This document shows, piece after piece, positions 33,546-45,136 of a stretch of 64,000 bases of DNA. A program made the position numbers and the translations under genes. This DNA is from Rhytidiadelphus loreus (Eukaryota > Streptophyta > Bryopsida > Hypnales > Hylocomiaceae). Position 1 is the stretch's first letter. Each line of letters begins with the position of its first letter. The DNA is taken from positions 436,501 through 500,500 of the forward strand of contig OX344763.1 of NCBI GenBank assembly GCA_947034895.1, in the 5' to 3' direction. Below the pieces are notes generated by a model. It saw nothing but the letters and a program-made list of their open reading frames with translations, searched no databases and had not been told where the DNA came from.

Positions 33546-36017
33546 TTGGTTTAGTATACAATCCCTATAAAGGTCATCAATAATATATGCAAAGATGTCA
33601 CATTAAATGAATTTAAAAAAAATCCAAAAAGTAATAAATGTTAACAAAAACTAGGCAGCTTAGTACCACAAACTTCTCAAATTTGTCTATGACTAGAAAA
33701 AATTAGTTAATGAAACCATCCTTGGCCCACAAAAGTATCAATAAATACTAATGGCCCCAAAAAATCTAAATTCAAATTCAAAAGCATGATGCGCCACATG
33801 CGTAATACACCATGCTCATAGCAACTTTGCCATGCCTTGCCAATTAACTCCAACATTGAAAATTCCTAAATTTTTGAAAAAGGTACCAATTCTAGGGAAT
33901 CTAGCAAAGGCTCATCCAAAGTTAGTTGGATCCGATTGACCTAGGAAGAGACTTCAAATCACCCCCAAGAATTGATAACCAATTGATTTTTGTTTAAATT
34001 TTCATACATCCATTACATTTCATTTTCAAAACAATATTAAACTTTAATCCAAAGTTATCAAGCTTCATGCTCTTCAATACAAATCACAATCACTAATTTG
34101 AACTAAAATGTGAAACTAGGAATTCAAATTCTACTAGCCTTGAAGCAAAACAAAGAGGCATCCATATTATTTTATTCTCTAAACCACAGCTTGGAGATCT
34201 ATAACGAGGATATCAAAACTTAATCCAATTCCAAGAGGTCCAACATAGACTCTTCCAAGGTCAATTGGACCCAACTAACCCTGCAAAAGTCCCTACTTGA
34301 CTTCATGGAATCAAGTCAAATTTAAGTTTTATTAAGAAATGAAACATGAAATGCATTATCACACTTACATTCATTCAAAACATAGGAATCCTTGCATTAC
34401 TCAAAATATCCCTCTTAAAACTTGGAATCGAGAAAAGACATTTCTAGGTTTTTGTTTTTGTTTTTTTTGCATAAAAGTGGGAGGTCCAATTGGTACCTAC
34501 AAGACCTCAATTGAGTTCGATTGAGGTTTTTGGAGTGCCTAATTGTACCATTGTTTTCGGTGCTAAAAATTGTTACTTTAAAAAAAAAATTGATTGAAAA
34601 TAGGGGATTTGGCTAATACCTTGAAAACCCCTGTCAGGTCCGACTGAGGTTTTTGGACTACCTAGTGGTACCCCTGTTTTTGATACTCAAAAAAAAATTT
34701 GAATTTTTTCTTTTTCCTTTTTTCTAGATTTTCACTTCAAGCTTTCTTGGTGAAAAAGATTCTTGAAATGTTTTCTAATAAAATGACATTTATACTTGAT
34801 ATTTGTTGGTTAAATTTAATACATAAAAACATGACTATGTGGATTGTTGATAGTGAAGCCTAGAAATATATATATATTCTTTCTTTTGAAATAAAGAACA
34901 ATTGTTTTATTATCTCTGACTTAAACGGTCTTACTAATGGTCAAAGAGGATAAAGATGTGGGAATATTATTCACACATGGATATTTACATCTTGTTAAAC
35001 TTCCCATTGGTGTATTTATTTTCCATCCATTGATGCTACAAGAGATTCTATTTATTCAAAGTATATTTGGATTGATTTTTTTTGCAATGCCTTATACTGA
35101 CTTAATTTGGTAGTTGTTGCACCTTTAATGCTGGGGTTGAGGCTCAATTAACTAACCCTATTGACATGATGTTTGACAATATGAGATCATATGGGGTGGA
35201 TTTGTTCATAGGACCTTTATTTCTTCATGAGCTATTTTGATCCCTTATAAATGACTTGGCTTCCACGTGTACAAGCTGACATGATGTGGGATCTAATCTC
35301 CTTGACTTCATCGTCTGACTAGATTGAATTTACTCCTTGCTTCTATCACCATATTATTGGGTTTGGGCTGGCAACTTCAGTCTCATTCATTCTTAGCTAG
35401 CTACCCATCGTTGCAGGCCTATTGCAGTTTGATAGCCCAAGTAGACTGAGTTCTTTTTCTCTTTATTCCCTGACTTGAGATTGGAGTTCTGTATCAAGGA
35501 TGGCTTTGTCACAATCTACTCCTAACAGTCAAGTTTCGTGGTTTATAATTTGTGGATATAATACATGGACTTTTACTGGTTTATTTTGCTCTTTTCTAAG
35601 TTGTTTTTTGTGAAAACGATGACAAGTGACATAAGGCTGAAGACACCTTGCATACACACTATAACTAACTACTTGTTTGTTGTGGTGTACATGGATGCAA
35701 GTGAAGCCTTTGTCTTCATAAAAGGGCTTAGATTCTTATGAACTAGTTTTATTCCTACATTTCTACTTGTCCATATTAAAAAAAAAGTTTGTATAGTGAG
35801 ATGGAGATTTTGTTGGACAAATTATCTTGTTCCAAGCTTATAAATTTATAACTTTTTGCTTTTACATGAAAAAAGAAATACTATCTTATGGTATTTGACA
35901 TGTTTGAAAGTTATTCTATATTCTTTTTTATATAGAGTGGTATCTATATAAATATTTATTTACATATTTTGACCTTAGATTAACAAGAGGTGTTCCTGAA
36001 AAGCCTTTTTTCCTTGA
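33546..36017. other. Region between two MULE fragments, no gene
   Basis: Corresponds in position to 27930-28430 of MULE-2 but is about 2 kb longer, so sequence has been inserted. It contains two hairpin-family units at about 34470-34563 and 34600-34687. No named gene is visible. Confidence 0.5.
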
Positions 36018-37015
36018 TTGAAAATAGGGGGTCCGGCTGGTAGCTCAAAAACCTAAGTTAGGTGTAAAGTAGGAATGTTTAAATCAAGGTTGTTTGTCAA
36101 TGCTGGATGGTGTGTTTATTTTGGGAACAATGACAAACCACCACCTTTTTTCATCTTTATAGATTGTTTGTAAACAACACTGCTATATCTTTTCATCTTC
36201 GTAACCTCCTTTCTCAAAATTTGACAACCATCGAAGTTTCTTTCAAGATAATGTATGTTGCCTTTGACTTTTCATGCTCAACATAGCCTTTAGAAATTCC
36301 TATAGCTTGTTCATGAATCAACAATGCAATAGTGAGCTCTAGAAAAATATTATTAATCCATTACATAATTCAAGCAATGGAAACAATCCAAATTTACACA
36401 CGTGGAAAACTAGAATAAGTAAATATGAAAACCTACCTGCATCATGTATTTGAGTATTGCCTTTGCAACTCAATCTCTAGAACTCTAGTTGGAGTTGTAC
36501 TACCTTATTTGCATTTTCTTTTATTGTACTAGTACGACAATCATCCATGTTAAATTTTAATCCAAAAAGCTTGTTTGTGATTTTTATACTTTACTTCTAT
36601 GACTCTATGCATTTAACTTTACTGGTGGCAATCACAAGAGTCTCACTTTTAATTTCAGCAACATTCCAAACTAGATCTAAATCACTTTGCAATACCTAGT
36701 AAGATCACAAGACCTAGCGCTGCTTGGCATAACCTTTGTTCCCTCTTTTTTTACCATGGCTCCTATACTACAAAAGCTAACTCCGCATTGTTGAGATGTA
36801 AGGTAACTTAGCCTATGACAAGCCAACTTTGGACTAGCTTAATGTAGGTGAAAAAATTCTTGTAAAGTAAATTTCAGGAGATACATGTATAGCTAAAGAA
36901 TTTTTGGACTTGCATTAAGCTGATTCAAAGTTGACTTGTCATAGGTTGAGTTATCTTACAACGACTATGGTTGCCACCCAAAGTTGTTATATCTCCATTA
37001 GTGGATTTGAAAGCG
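36018..37015 (-). mobile_element. Partial MULE copy (homologous to 28430-29525)
   Basis: About 1 kb matches MULE-2 internal sequence, beginning at a partial hairpin unit and ending near AAAGTTGTTATATCTCCATT. Together with 33090-33545 it forms a third, disrupted copy of the family. No terminal inverted repeats of its own are visible. Confidence 0.8.
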
Positions 37016-39077
37016 ACTAAAATTTAAGGCAACAACCTGCCTTATACTTTAATGTTGAAAAAAATGTAAAGTCAAGAATTTCTTGTTGAAAAAAAGTGGG
37101 AAACATGTTGTAGAAGTTGCATATATTCATAAACACAAGAATTCAAAAAAATATGCAATCGATGGTCACTTTGAATGACCTTGAATGTGAAACTAAAATT
37201 TGAGGCAAGAACTTGCCTTGTACTTTATTGTCGAATGAAAATAACTAGTATAGACCTAGTATTAATGTATTTATTTTCATATATTTTAAAATAAATGTAT
37301 TAGAGTAAATCAATTGTAATTAGAAGCAAGTCTAGTAAGTTGAAACATTCCCAAAAAATCCTAAAACAACTTTTATCAAAGATTCAATTGAAACCCGGGC
37401 AAAAGAAATGGCATGTATTTAAAGATTAATACACTAATCAACTTGTCATATATTTTGACTGCTTCTAATTTTTTGCTGTTAATATGAATATTATCTATTT
37501 AAAGGCCTTTTCTGAATTTGAGACCAACTAATGACATGAATTTTATTAGGTCTAGTGACAAATGCAATTTTAAATTTGGATTTTTTTTTAAATTGAGTAC
37601 TTTGTTGCAAATTGATTTTTGAACCTATAACCAATGTATGTTGATTTTTAATTATAAAAAGACACATAAATTTGATTTTCCAATATAACAATCTAAATTA
37701 TTGTGAATATTCTTGGAAAAAATTTCAGATTTCTTAAGTGTATTTTGTACTTATATGAATTTTCTTTATTTTGTATTCAAAAATCCATATGAATTACAAT
37801 TTCTCACAAAAAATTCTTAAATTTTTAAAATCTTATGGCTTCCAAAAGATTTATATAGTCATCTTTGAAAAATAAATATTAAAAAAATCATTTGCAAATA
37901 GTCACAAAATAGGAGCATTTAGAGTCAAGGATCTCAAAGTTTGACTATGCATCTTTTGGGCCCTATTTAGGGTTACTCCCTACAAGGATCATCACATGTT
38001 TGTCTCATTGTCATTGTTATAGAATCACCTTCTTGCAATAAAAAAATCCATTTACTTTATGAAATGTTGAATTGGAAATATAATTTTTGTTCATTTATAA
38101 CGGACAATAGTAGATTTGCCAAAAGGAATTTGAATCAATTTTTATTAGCATTATGGGTGTGTAGAAAATCAAAATATGGTGCAAGTGAGCAAAATAGGAA
38201 GAAAATTCCATATATGACATGCATTTTGGGCTGTTCACTTTTCATATTGCTATCATACAAGGCATGCATTTTGAAATGACTAGCACTAATAAAACTAAGA
38301 TTATGATGATGTAATTGCATAGAATGAAGGTGAAATACAAATATACTCTAAACTCATTAGTCTCACCTTTTGTTCAATGACATTTTTAAATATTCTACAC
38401 ACTTACCTACCATAGTATTGTTGCTTATTGTACGCTTGTCTCACATTCTAACCATTTGACTTGTAATATGATTTTCCTCCAAAAAGTCTAATTATCAAGG
38501 TGTATATGATTGGCTTGTGGTTGGTTCATTGATCATATATGGTTAATCTAAATTTTTTGGCTCATTTCATTTGACCCTTTAAAAGAAATTTACAAGAATT
38601 AATGCAAGTTCATTGTTGAAAGCTTTTATTTTTCACTGAAAAAGACAAAGGTCTGATTTTTTAAGGGTTCTCAAAAGGCATATACATATCATTAGTGGAA
38701 GAGTAAAGCTTGCCAATTTTACTTCATTTCCCGACTTTGAGCAAAGCTTGCCAATTTCACTTGATTTGAAATCTAAAAAATTGTATTTATCCATTTGCCT
38801 TGAAAATGGTCCCATTGAAAAAAGTAACTTTAGCACTTTCATGATTTTCACCATTGAAATTTAAACATGCAAGTGTTGGATTTGGAGTTATATGCAATTT
38901 CTACTTAATAAAAAAAATTGCATTTTAACAATTGCAAGGTGGATTGTGGAATGAGTTTGATAGCTCCTTGTTTGAATTTAAGGTATTTGGAAGTGTACTT
39001 TAGTGTGCTAACACAATTTCTAGTTGTTCATGTCACCTCCAATTCCAAAAAACTTTTAATATATGCAAATTTGTCAA
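37016..39077. other. AT-rich intergenic, no gene
   Basis: No convincing frame. A frame of 97 codons at 38918-39211 runs into the MULE-1 terminal repeat and is not a gene. Confidence 0.5.
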
Positions 39078-39087
39078 ACATTGTAGG
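39078..39087. repeat. Target-site duplication of MULE-1, left
   Basis: ACATTGTAGG, identical to 55681-55690. Confidence 0.93.
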
Positions 39088-39178
39088 CAACGACGCTAGC
39101 GTGCGAGCTTGGAGCGTGCGAGCTTGGAGCGGGGAGCTTGTGAGCTGCGAGCGTGAAGCTTGTGAGCTTGGAGCCTTA
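39088..39178 (+). repeat. MULE-1 left terminal inverted repeat
   Basis: GC-rich end made of GAGC-containing repeats (GCGTGCGAGCTTGGA twice, then GAGCGGGGAGC, GTGAGCTGCGAGCGTGA and so on). Pairs with 55632-55680 at the outer roughly 30 bp with substitutions; the right MULE-2 end (31350-31403, reversed) is closer to it. Confidence 0.85.
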
Positions 39179-40205
39179 AAAAAAATTAAATCAACATTTT
39201 TACAAATATAATTTTTTTTTGGAAGAAAATTTTTGAAGTTCAAAAAAACTTTCTATTTTTAGTAAATTTTAGGACCCATAACCGCTCCCCCTATGACCGT
39301 GTATTTATAGAGGGTTTGTATCTAAATTCAAAATTTCTATATTCTGTGTAAAATATTTAAACCTATGTTTTCAGTTGAACAATTTCAGTTGTCCCAATAC
39401 AATTCGAATAGGTACCCACTTACAATTTCTCTAATAAATATACTATAATATATTAAGCAAATTTACTTACAAAAATTGATGTCGGTACATATATCCTTGC
39501 CTCTACTATTGCTACTGTACATGATCAATCACTCTAAACCCAATATAGAGATTTTGGCCATTAGTATATTTTATAGCCTCACGGGATTTTAACTGAGGTC
39601 ACTACATTGAAGGTTCACTGACCTTTCTCAAATATGCTCCACCTTTAAGGAAAGGCCTATATTTTTGGAAAAAAATATAGAAATGTACAAAGGCTTCTCC
39701 CCCTCCCCCGAATGGAAATAATGTGGAAACCAATGTGGAAAAGAAAATGATAAATATATAATGAGTAAGCAATGGAAATGGTTCAAAGATTATTAACCAA
39801 ATCCCCCCCCCCAAAAAAAAAAACGGTGAAGGAAAAAAAATAATAAACAATGAAAAGAAAAGGAAATTGGAAAAAACAATTTCATTTACCAAAATAAAAA
39901 AATGAAAACAAAAAAAGAATTAAAAAAAGGATCATAATGAGCTCACATAGAAATCAAAGGTACAGGCTGCTGAACATTAATGAATATAACATTCATAGGT
40001 CCACTGTTACATTTAGGCTTTCATTTTAGAGCTTAGCCATTCTTAGCTTCATTCTCTAAAACGATTTACTAATGACGGACACTCATATATTCTAAGAATG
40101 CATAAATTTCTTGAAATACATCCATGTCAAATGATTAGTGAATGGTACTAAATGTCATTTCATTTGTACCAAATGAAATACACATAACTATGTGGACACA
40201 ATTAC
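39179..40205. other. MULE-1 left subterminal region, no gene
   Basis: AT-rich, including A-rich runs at 39815-39925 and a poly-C/poly-A junction near 39805. It probably holds the 3' end of the transposase transcript. Confidence 0.5.
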
Positions 40206-43200
40206 CTATGGAATTGTAATGATCCCTGCTTTAACTAGAAGAAGCTTCAATTCATTGAAGCTATAACTTGGTGCATGAATGAATTTGTCCTCATCCATGT
40301 TCATCTTGCAAAAGTAGCGGAACAAGTAGTACAAGTGTTTGCAATTCACGTACTGTTGGCGACCGCCAACAGATGAAACAGCCATGCTTATAAAGTCTGG
40401 GCAAGTGCACGACGGATACATACCCATTGTAATTCGGTACACATTTCGGTTATGCACTGTCCCGGTCTCCAATGACACAATTGCACCTAGCCCCGGAAAT
40501 GGCAACAATGTTACCCCAAGTATTTCTCCTTTAACATTTCCAGCACTCTCCCACTTATTCCGTTGTTCTATAGTTGGTGCATTTGTGATTCGCCGTATTG
40601 TGCGATTGTTCCGGACCGTTGGATACATATGACCATCAGGTGGAGGTGGTTGGTCATACAATACGCTCTTGAATATGTTGGATATATTGAAGAGTCGACG
40701 AGGAGATAAGATAGGGCGCTCTTGAAGTCGAAAGCCAGCATGCTGCAGTAATAATGTCTCCTCCCGAGTTAGATGAGTTCCAGTTAAAACAGGCCATTCC
40801 TCTGGTACCTCAGGCCAATCTATTACCCACTTGCGCTTAGTTCCTTTGACACATCGTTCAATGTCATCTGCACAAAACCAAAAATCTGCTAGCACCTCAC
40901 GTTTAGTGCCGTAATCTTCTTTTTTCCCGCGATAGGTGGGAGCAGGTGTCCCCTTTTGTTCTTTCGAAATTCTTGCAGTGCACCTTATATTCGACCCCCG
41001 TTGTTGAGCATGACATTTTGCGTTCGATTTCTGATTGATCCTTGCAATGTGCCACTTTGAAGTGTCACAATCACTTTCTAAAGCAACTGTCACATGTGAA
41101 GAAGTGTTCCCTTCAAGTTGTTTACTGCTGTCCCCACAAGAGTCAGAAAATGCCGTTGTAGACCGCGTTCTCACACGAGGTTGGGAAAAATTCAATTTAT
41201 CAGGTCTATGTGAATCTCCTGCATCGCCAATAGGGACGTCCAACTTCCTCTTTGTACTTCCAAATATTTCTTCTCCTTCCAAATGGGGTATGCGAGTTCC
41301 AACACCTTCCGATCCCGGTAAAGTATTCAAAGCCTCTACGATTTTTTTAGGATCTCCACTACGTCTTGCAGCTCTCAGCTTCAACTCTCCTTTTGATGGA
41401 CCACATCCAGATGCATGTCCCTTCAAGTAAGCACGATAGTTTGTCATTTGCATCCATGCACGGATGCTGTCATCGCAAGTGGCGTCAAATAAATTGTTTC
41501 CTCGGTTCCCAGACATTTGAAGCCACTTGTTATGAACGGTTTCTGATAAGTTGCACGAAGGCATGTCCGCCATCTCGTCCAAACTCAAACCCTACAAATG
41601 CAATATAATATACTTCATGGGTCTCACATTGAATAGAACATGATACAGTCCACTGCATTTTGACTATTACAGAATAAAATGCAATGTATAGGTCACATGA
41701 AGTCAAGGTCAATCTATAGAAATTCAAGATCACCTTATATTAAACCTTCTGAAACAACCATTACAAGAAAATTCAACTCCACGTTCAGACATCCTAACCA
41801 TTTAGAATGACAATTTCTATATTTTTTTCCTTCTACATAAACCAAAAATGGGGGTACTGAGTGGGGACCCCAAAACCTTAGTCGGGTCCGACTGAGGTAT
41901 TTGGGTTGCTTCACAGTACCCCCATTTCCGGTTTAAGGGTTAAAAAAAAAAAAAAAAAAAAATCAGGTTAATCTAAAATTCTCCTCTTAATCCAGAATTG
42001 CAACCAAAAAAATTCAAATAAAATTTAAACATAGTTTTCCGAATGTCGCAAAGCATACTAAATCTCAAATGGGAGTTGAGCTTACCATTTGCATGAAGCC
42101 TCCCCATTGTCTATACCGGAAATGCCAAAAGGCAAGCCAATGGTCTAAGTGATGAAGTGCATCTTCAGTGGTAGCTCCTGATGATAACCACCATGACCGA
42201 ATTGCAAGATACTTTGTCTCTGCGTCCCCCATACTCTTTGCATCTTTGTATTGTTTACATAGTACATTGTGTTGTTGTTGGAATGCTTCCTTGATATACT
42301 TCTGTGTGTGCTTCTGAAGTGAAGTACTCCAATGCAACAAGCAAGTCCTCTCGCGATTTTCCATTTTTTGATTTGGAAAACCACTACCATAAATGATACG
42401 AACTGCATTCCAATTGGCCATAGCACTATCTGCCATGAACCCCTTGAAGTTTGGATATTCTACTCCATGTCGTGACATGACTGCATTCAAGCATTTCCAA
42501 AAAAGCACTTGTACCTCAGTATCTTCCGATTGCATATCGCATGTTGCAATTGTCATGACTTTCTTGTAATCGGAATCGTACATGTGGCAAGCCATTGTGG
42601 TCCACTCCTTCACACGCTTGACGTGGTCAAACATCATCCAAGCATTTTCCAGATTCCCTCCGAGTTGCATGCGCTTCACCAGGTCCACTCCACTTCCAGG
42701 TCCTTCAGTGAGCATCTTGAAAATGTACACCTTCTCCTTCCCTTGGCCTAGGAATACGCTCTCATGAATGAACTCAAATTTTGACTCCTTCATGGTCATA
42801 ATGTTGTCGATCACGCCTCCACGGTTGTTAGAGCGAAAGGAAGATATCACATTATGGATGTTCGGACTACTCAAATACTCAAACCTATCCATAACCTCTT
42901 CCAGTTCATGTCCTTTCAACATCTCTTTCTCTCCTTCACCGTTGTGAAACAAATACGTTGTTAAGAAATCTTTGCTAGCGGAGAGAGCAATTGCCGAGTT
43001 TGTTGCGGTTGGTGTTTTTGCCACTTGCTCTGCTATGAGTCCACAAATCTTTTCTGTAGAATCTCTATACATACCTTTTGCTATTGGGTGAGAATGATCT
43101 CCAATATGAATAGCGGCCCTAGTCATTTTCGGATTCTCACTATAGCAGTAGTAAATTCTAGCATCACATGTCTGCAAGCACGTAGGTGTCAATTTGCAGA

Positions 43201-44242
43201 GCTTGCAAACTAACGTACAATCTTTAGGAGCACTGTCCCCTTCTACAAATGGGAAGGTCGTGTAACCAGTCCACTCTGTTTCATTGCGTTTTGAAGCCCT
43301 CTTCAAGTAATCACACTCTGGATTTACACAAGCAAGATGACCAGCGCAGTATGATTTACGGAACTTCAGGTTGTTAGAGTTGTGAATGTTCGTGGTCAAT
43401 ACCTTGCACCATGGATGACCGTCATAACGCTTGTCCATCCCTTCCAAATTCCTAGCTGCTGATGAAGATGAAGCCCCTCGACATGGAGGCAATTCGAATA
43501 TGACATCTCCATTGAACACTGGTGGAAGGAATTGCACTCGATGGTGGTTAATGGCATTCAAATCCATTGTTGACAATTCGTTTCTAGACCGATGCATGCC
43601 ACTTAGTCTCCTCAAAGAATCCATAATACTTACTCTATCAACTAGACTTGGATACAATGGAGGACGGGACAACAACGATGTTGCAGGACTAATTGATGGG
43701 GTGCCAGAAAGTGAATGAACAACATGCTTCTCGTTTTGGTCCTTCTCTACAAACCGTGGTTTCTTATGTAGAGTAAGATCAGGTGACTCTCCTTCCGATT
43801 CGCTAGACAACTCAATGATGGGGTGTAATTGCTCAACCTTTACCGCACCCAAAATTGTAGGTCGAGAAGGGACTGCCAAAACTTGACGAGGAGGGCTACA
43901 CAGAACAGCATGGTTGACATATGGCATATTAACTGTCGAATTATCAGATTGGCGACTTAGAATCTCAGTTGATGCGGCTATCATGGAAAGAGGAAGACCA
44001 TAAGCTCTGTAGTTTCCTGAAGCAAGGTACCAACAATGGCCTCCCTCTTCTACGGACTTCACAACAGGAATAGACTCTTGGTGCTCACCGGATTTTGACT
44101 TCCTCTCTTCTTCAACATAGATGGAAGACTCAACAAATCTGAACCGTACATGAAGCAAATGACTTAGTACTCTAGCAAATCCTCCCTCCTCAACTGGAAA
44201 CACAAGTGGTATCGTATGACCATCTACTCGAACACAAGCCAT
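40206..44242 (-). CDS. MULE transposase: WRKY-GCM1-like zinc region, DDE core, SWIM zinc finger (1180 aa)
   Basis: Exon 1 is 44242-42086 (719 codons, ends ATG before GTAAGC). Exon 2 is 41591-40206 (after TTTGTAG, phase 0). Residues about 268-386 hold a Cys/His-rich unit (CAGHLACVNPEC ... RAAIHIGDHSHP) like the WRKY-GCM1 zinc-chelating domains known from MULE transposases. Residues about 400-719 resemble the MULE catalytic core; candidate acidic residues lie in IATCDMQSED (about 569-574) and FMADSA (D605), followed by CLLHW. The end carries a SWIM finger, CTC then NCKH, at about 1114-1138. A Ser/Thr-rich, low-complexity linker of about 300 residues separates core and SWIM. Residues 134-152 hold VKVE and IIELSSESEGE, a SUMO-site and SUMO-interaction-like pair. 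Start at 44242 gives MACVRVDG; an in-frame ATG at 44257 adds five residues. It moves the element by cut-and-paste, by family knowledge. Confidence 0.88.
41839..41935. repeat. Hairpin-family repeat inside the transposase intron
   Basis: Ends AAACCAAAAATGGGGGTAC and GTACCCCCATTTCCGGTTT pair. The centre is AGTCGGGTCCGACT, an exact palindrome except at the middle. A poly-A run follows at 41942-41960. It lies wholly within the 494-bp intron. Confidence 0.88.
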
Positions 44243-44246
44243 GATG

Positions 44247-44270
44247 ATGAAATACACTCGTGTATTTCAT
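44247..44270. promoter_or_regulatory. 24-bp palindrome just upstream of the transposase start
   Basis: Arms ATGAAATACAC and GTGTATTTCAT are perfect complements around a 2-bp centre. It is 4 bp from the transposase ATG at 44242 and overlaps the alternative ATG at 44257. It may be a binding site for a dimeric protein, but that is inference. Confidence 0.5.
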
Positions 44271-44893
44271 GAAACTCAAGAAGCCGATACTTAGATTGAA
44301 GTGGGGGAGTGACTGAACTTAGTTAAGTACTACATCATGTATGCATATACATCCATTCAAAATAAACCAGAGAATTTCCATAAATGGAGGATTCTATATC
44401 ATGCACTATGTCTAAGAGGGGCTACCAAAGAAGCCGCCAAAAATTAAATTCCCTACCACTATTATAAAGCATGGCATTCAATGCATTTAGGCGGCTCTAG
44501 CATATACCTTCCACCAAGGGACATGTAGTAGTTGGGTTAACATTTATTTCCCATAAATAGGTACATAGATCATGGCTAAAGTAGCCACACTCCAACTTTA
44601 TTCCCGCGATTTTTAAAGGTCACGTTCACAAGCATTTTGGTGGCTCTGGCAAGGACCTTTATAGTGAATGCAATAAATTGATCTGACATAGTTATACTTA
44701 TTATGAAAGATGCCTCCACTTTTTCACAACAATCTATGAATACTTATTCTGAAAGTTAAGTTTACATTGCCAAGTGGGAGGACAGCTCTTTAAATGAAAT
44801 GTTAGCTATAATTACTTCTACATTCTTAGGGCGGCGCGTGAAGTTGGTATGACTTTTAAATTTTGAGGGCGGCGTGTCAAAGGAATGTAATCA
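44271..44893. promoter_or_regulatory. Divergent promoter region of MULE-1
   Basis: The two transcription units face away from each other from here. A repeated GGGCGGCG motif (about 44829 and 44867) and TATA-like AT stretches are present, but no single TATA box is decisive. The recurring phrase GGCGGCTCTAGC / GGTGGCTCTGGC at 44490 and 44640 is a small direct repeat. Confidence 0.4.
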
Positions 44894-45136
44894 ATGAGGG
44901 GATGCCACTACTATGCTTCTGAGTATAAGTACTCTCCACTTCTCCATGGAAGAGACACTCGTATTCTTGTTTTTGGAAACAACGTCTGCTTTCGAGAGGC
45001 TCTTCCATCCATTCCTTTCATGTATGAGTCCATAGATAGTCATAGTGTTACATTTGTTATTCCTAAGCTGAAAAGCAAACGCAAGAGGCGTAGTTGTTTG
45101 TATTTCTCATCTCCAAAAGCGCTTAGGATATCTAGA

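Noticed and set aside
38918..39211. 97-codon frame crossing 39088
   Set aside because: It runs from flanking DNA through the target-site duplication into the MULE-1 terminal repeat.
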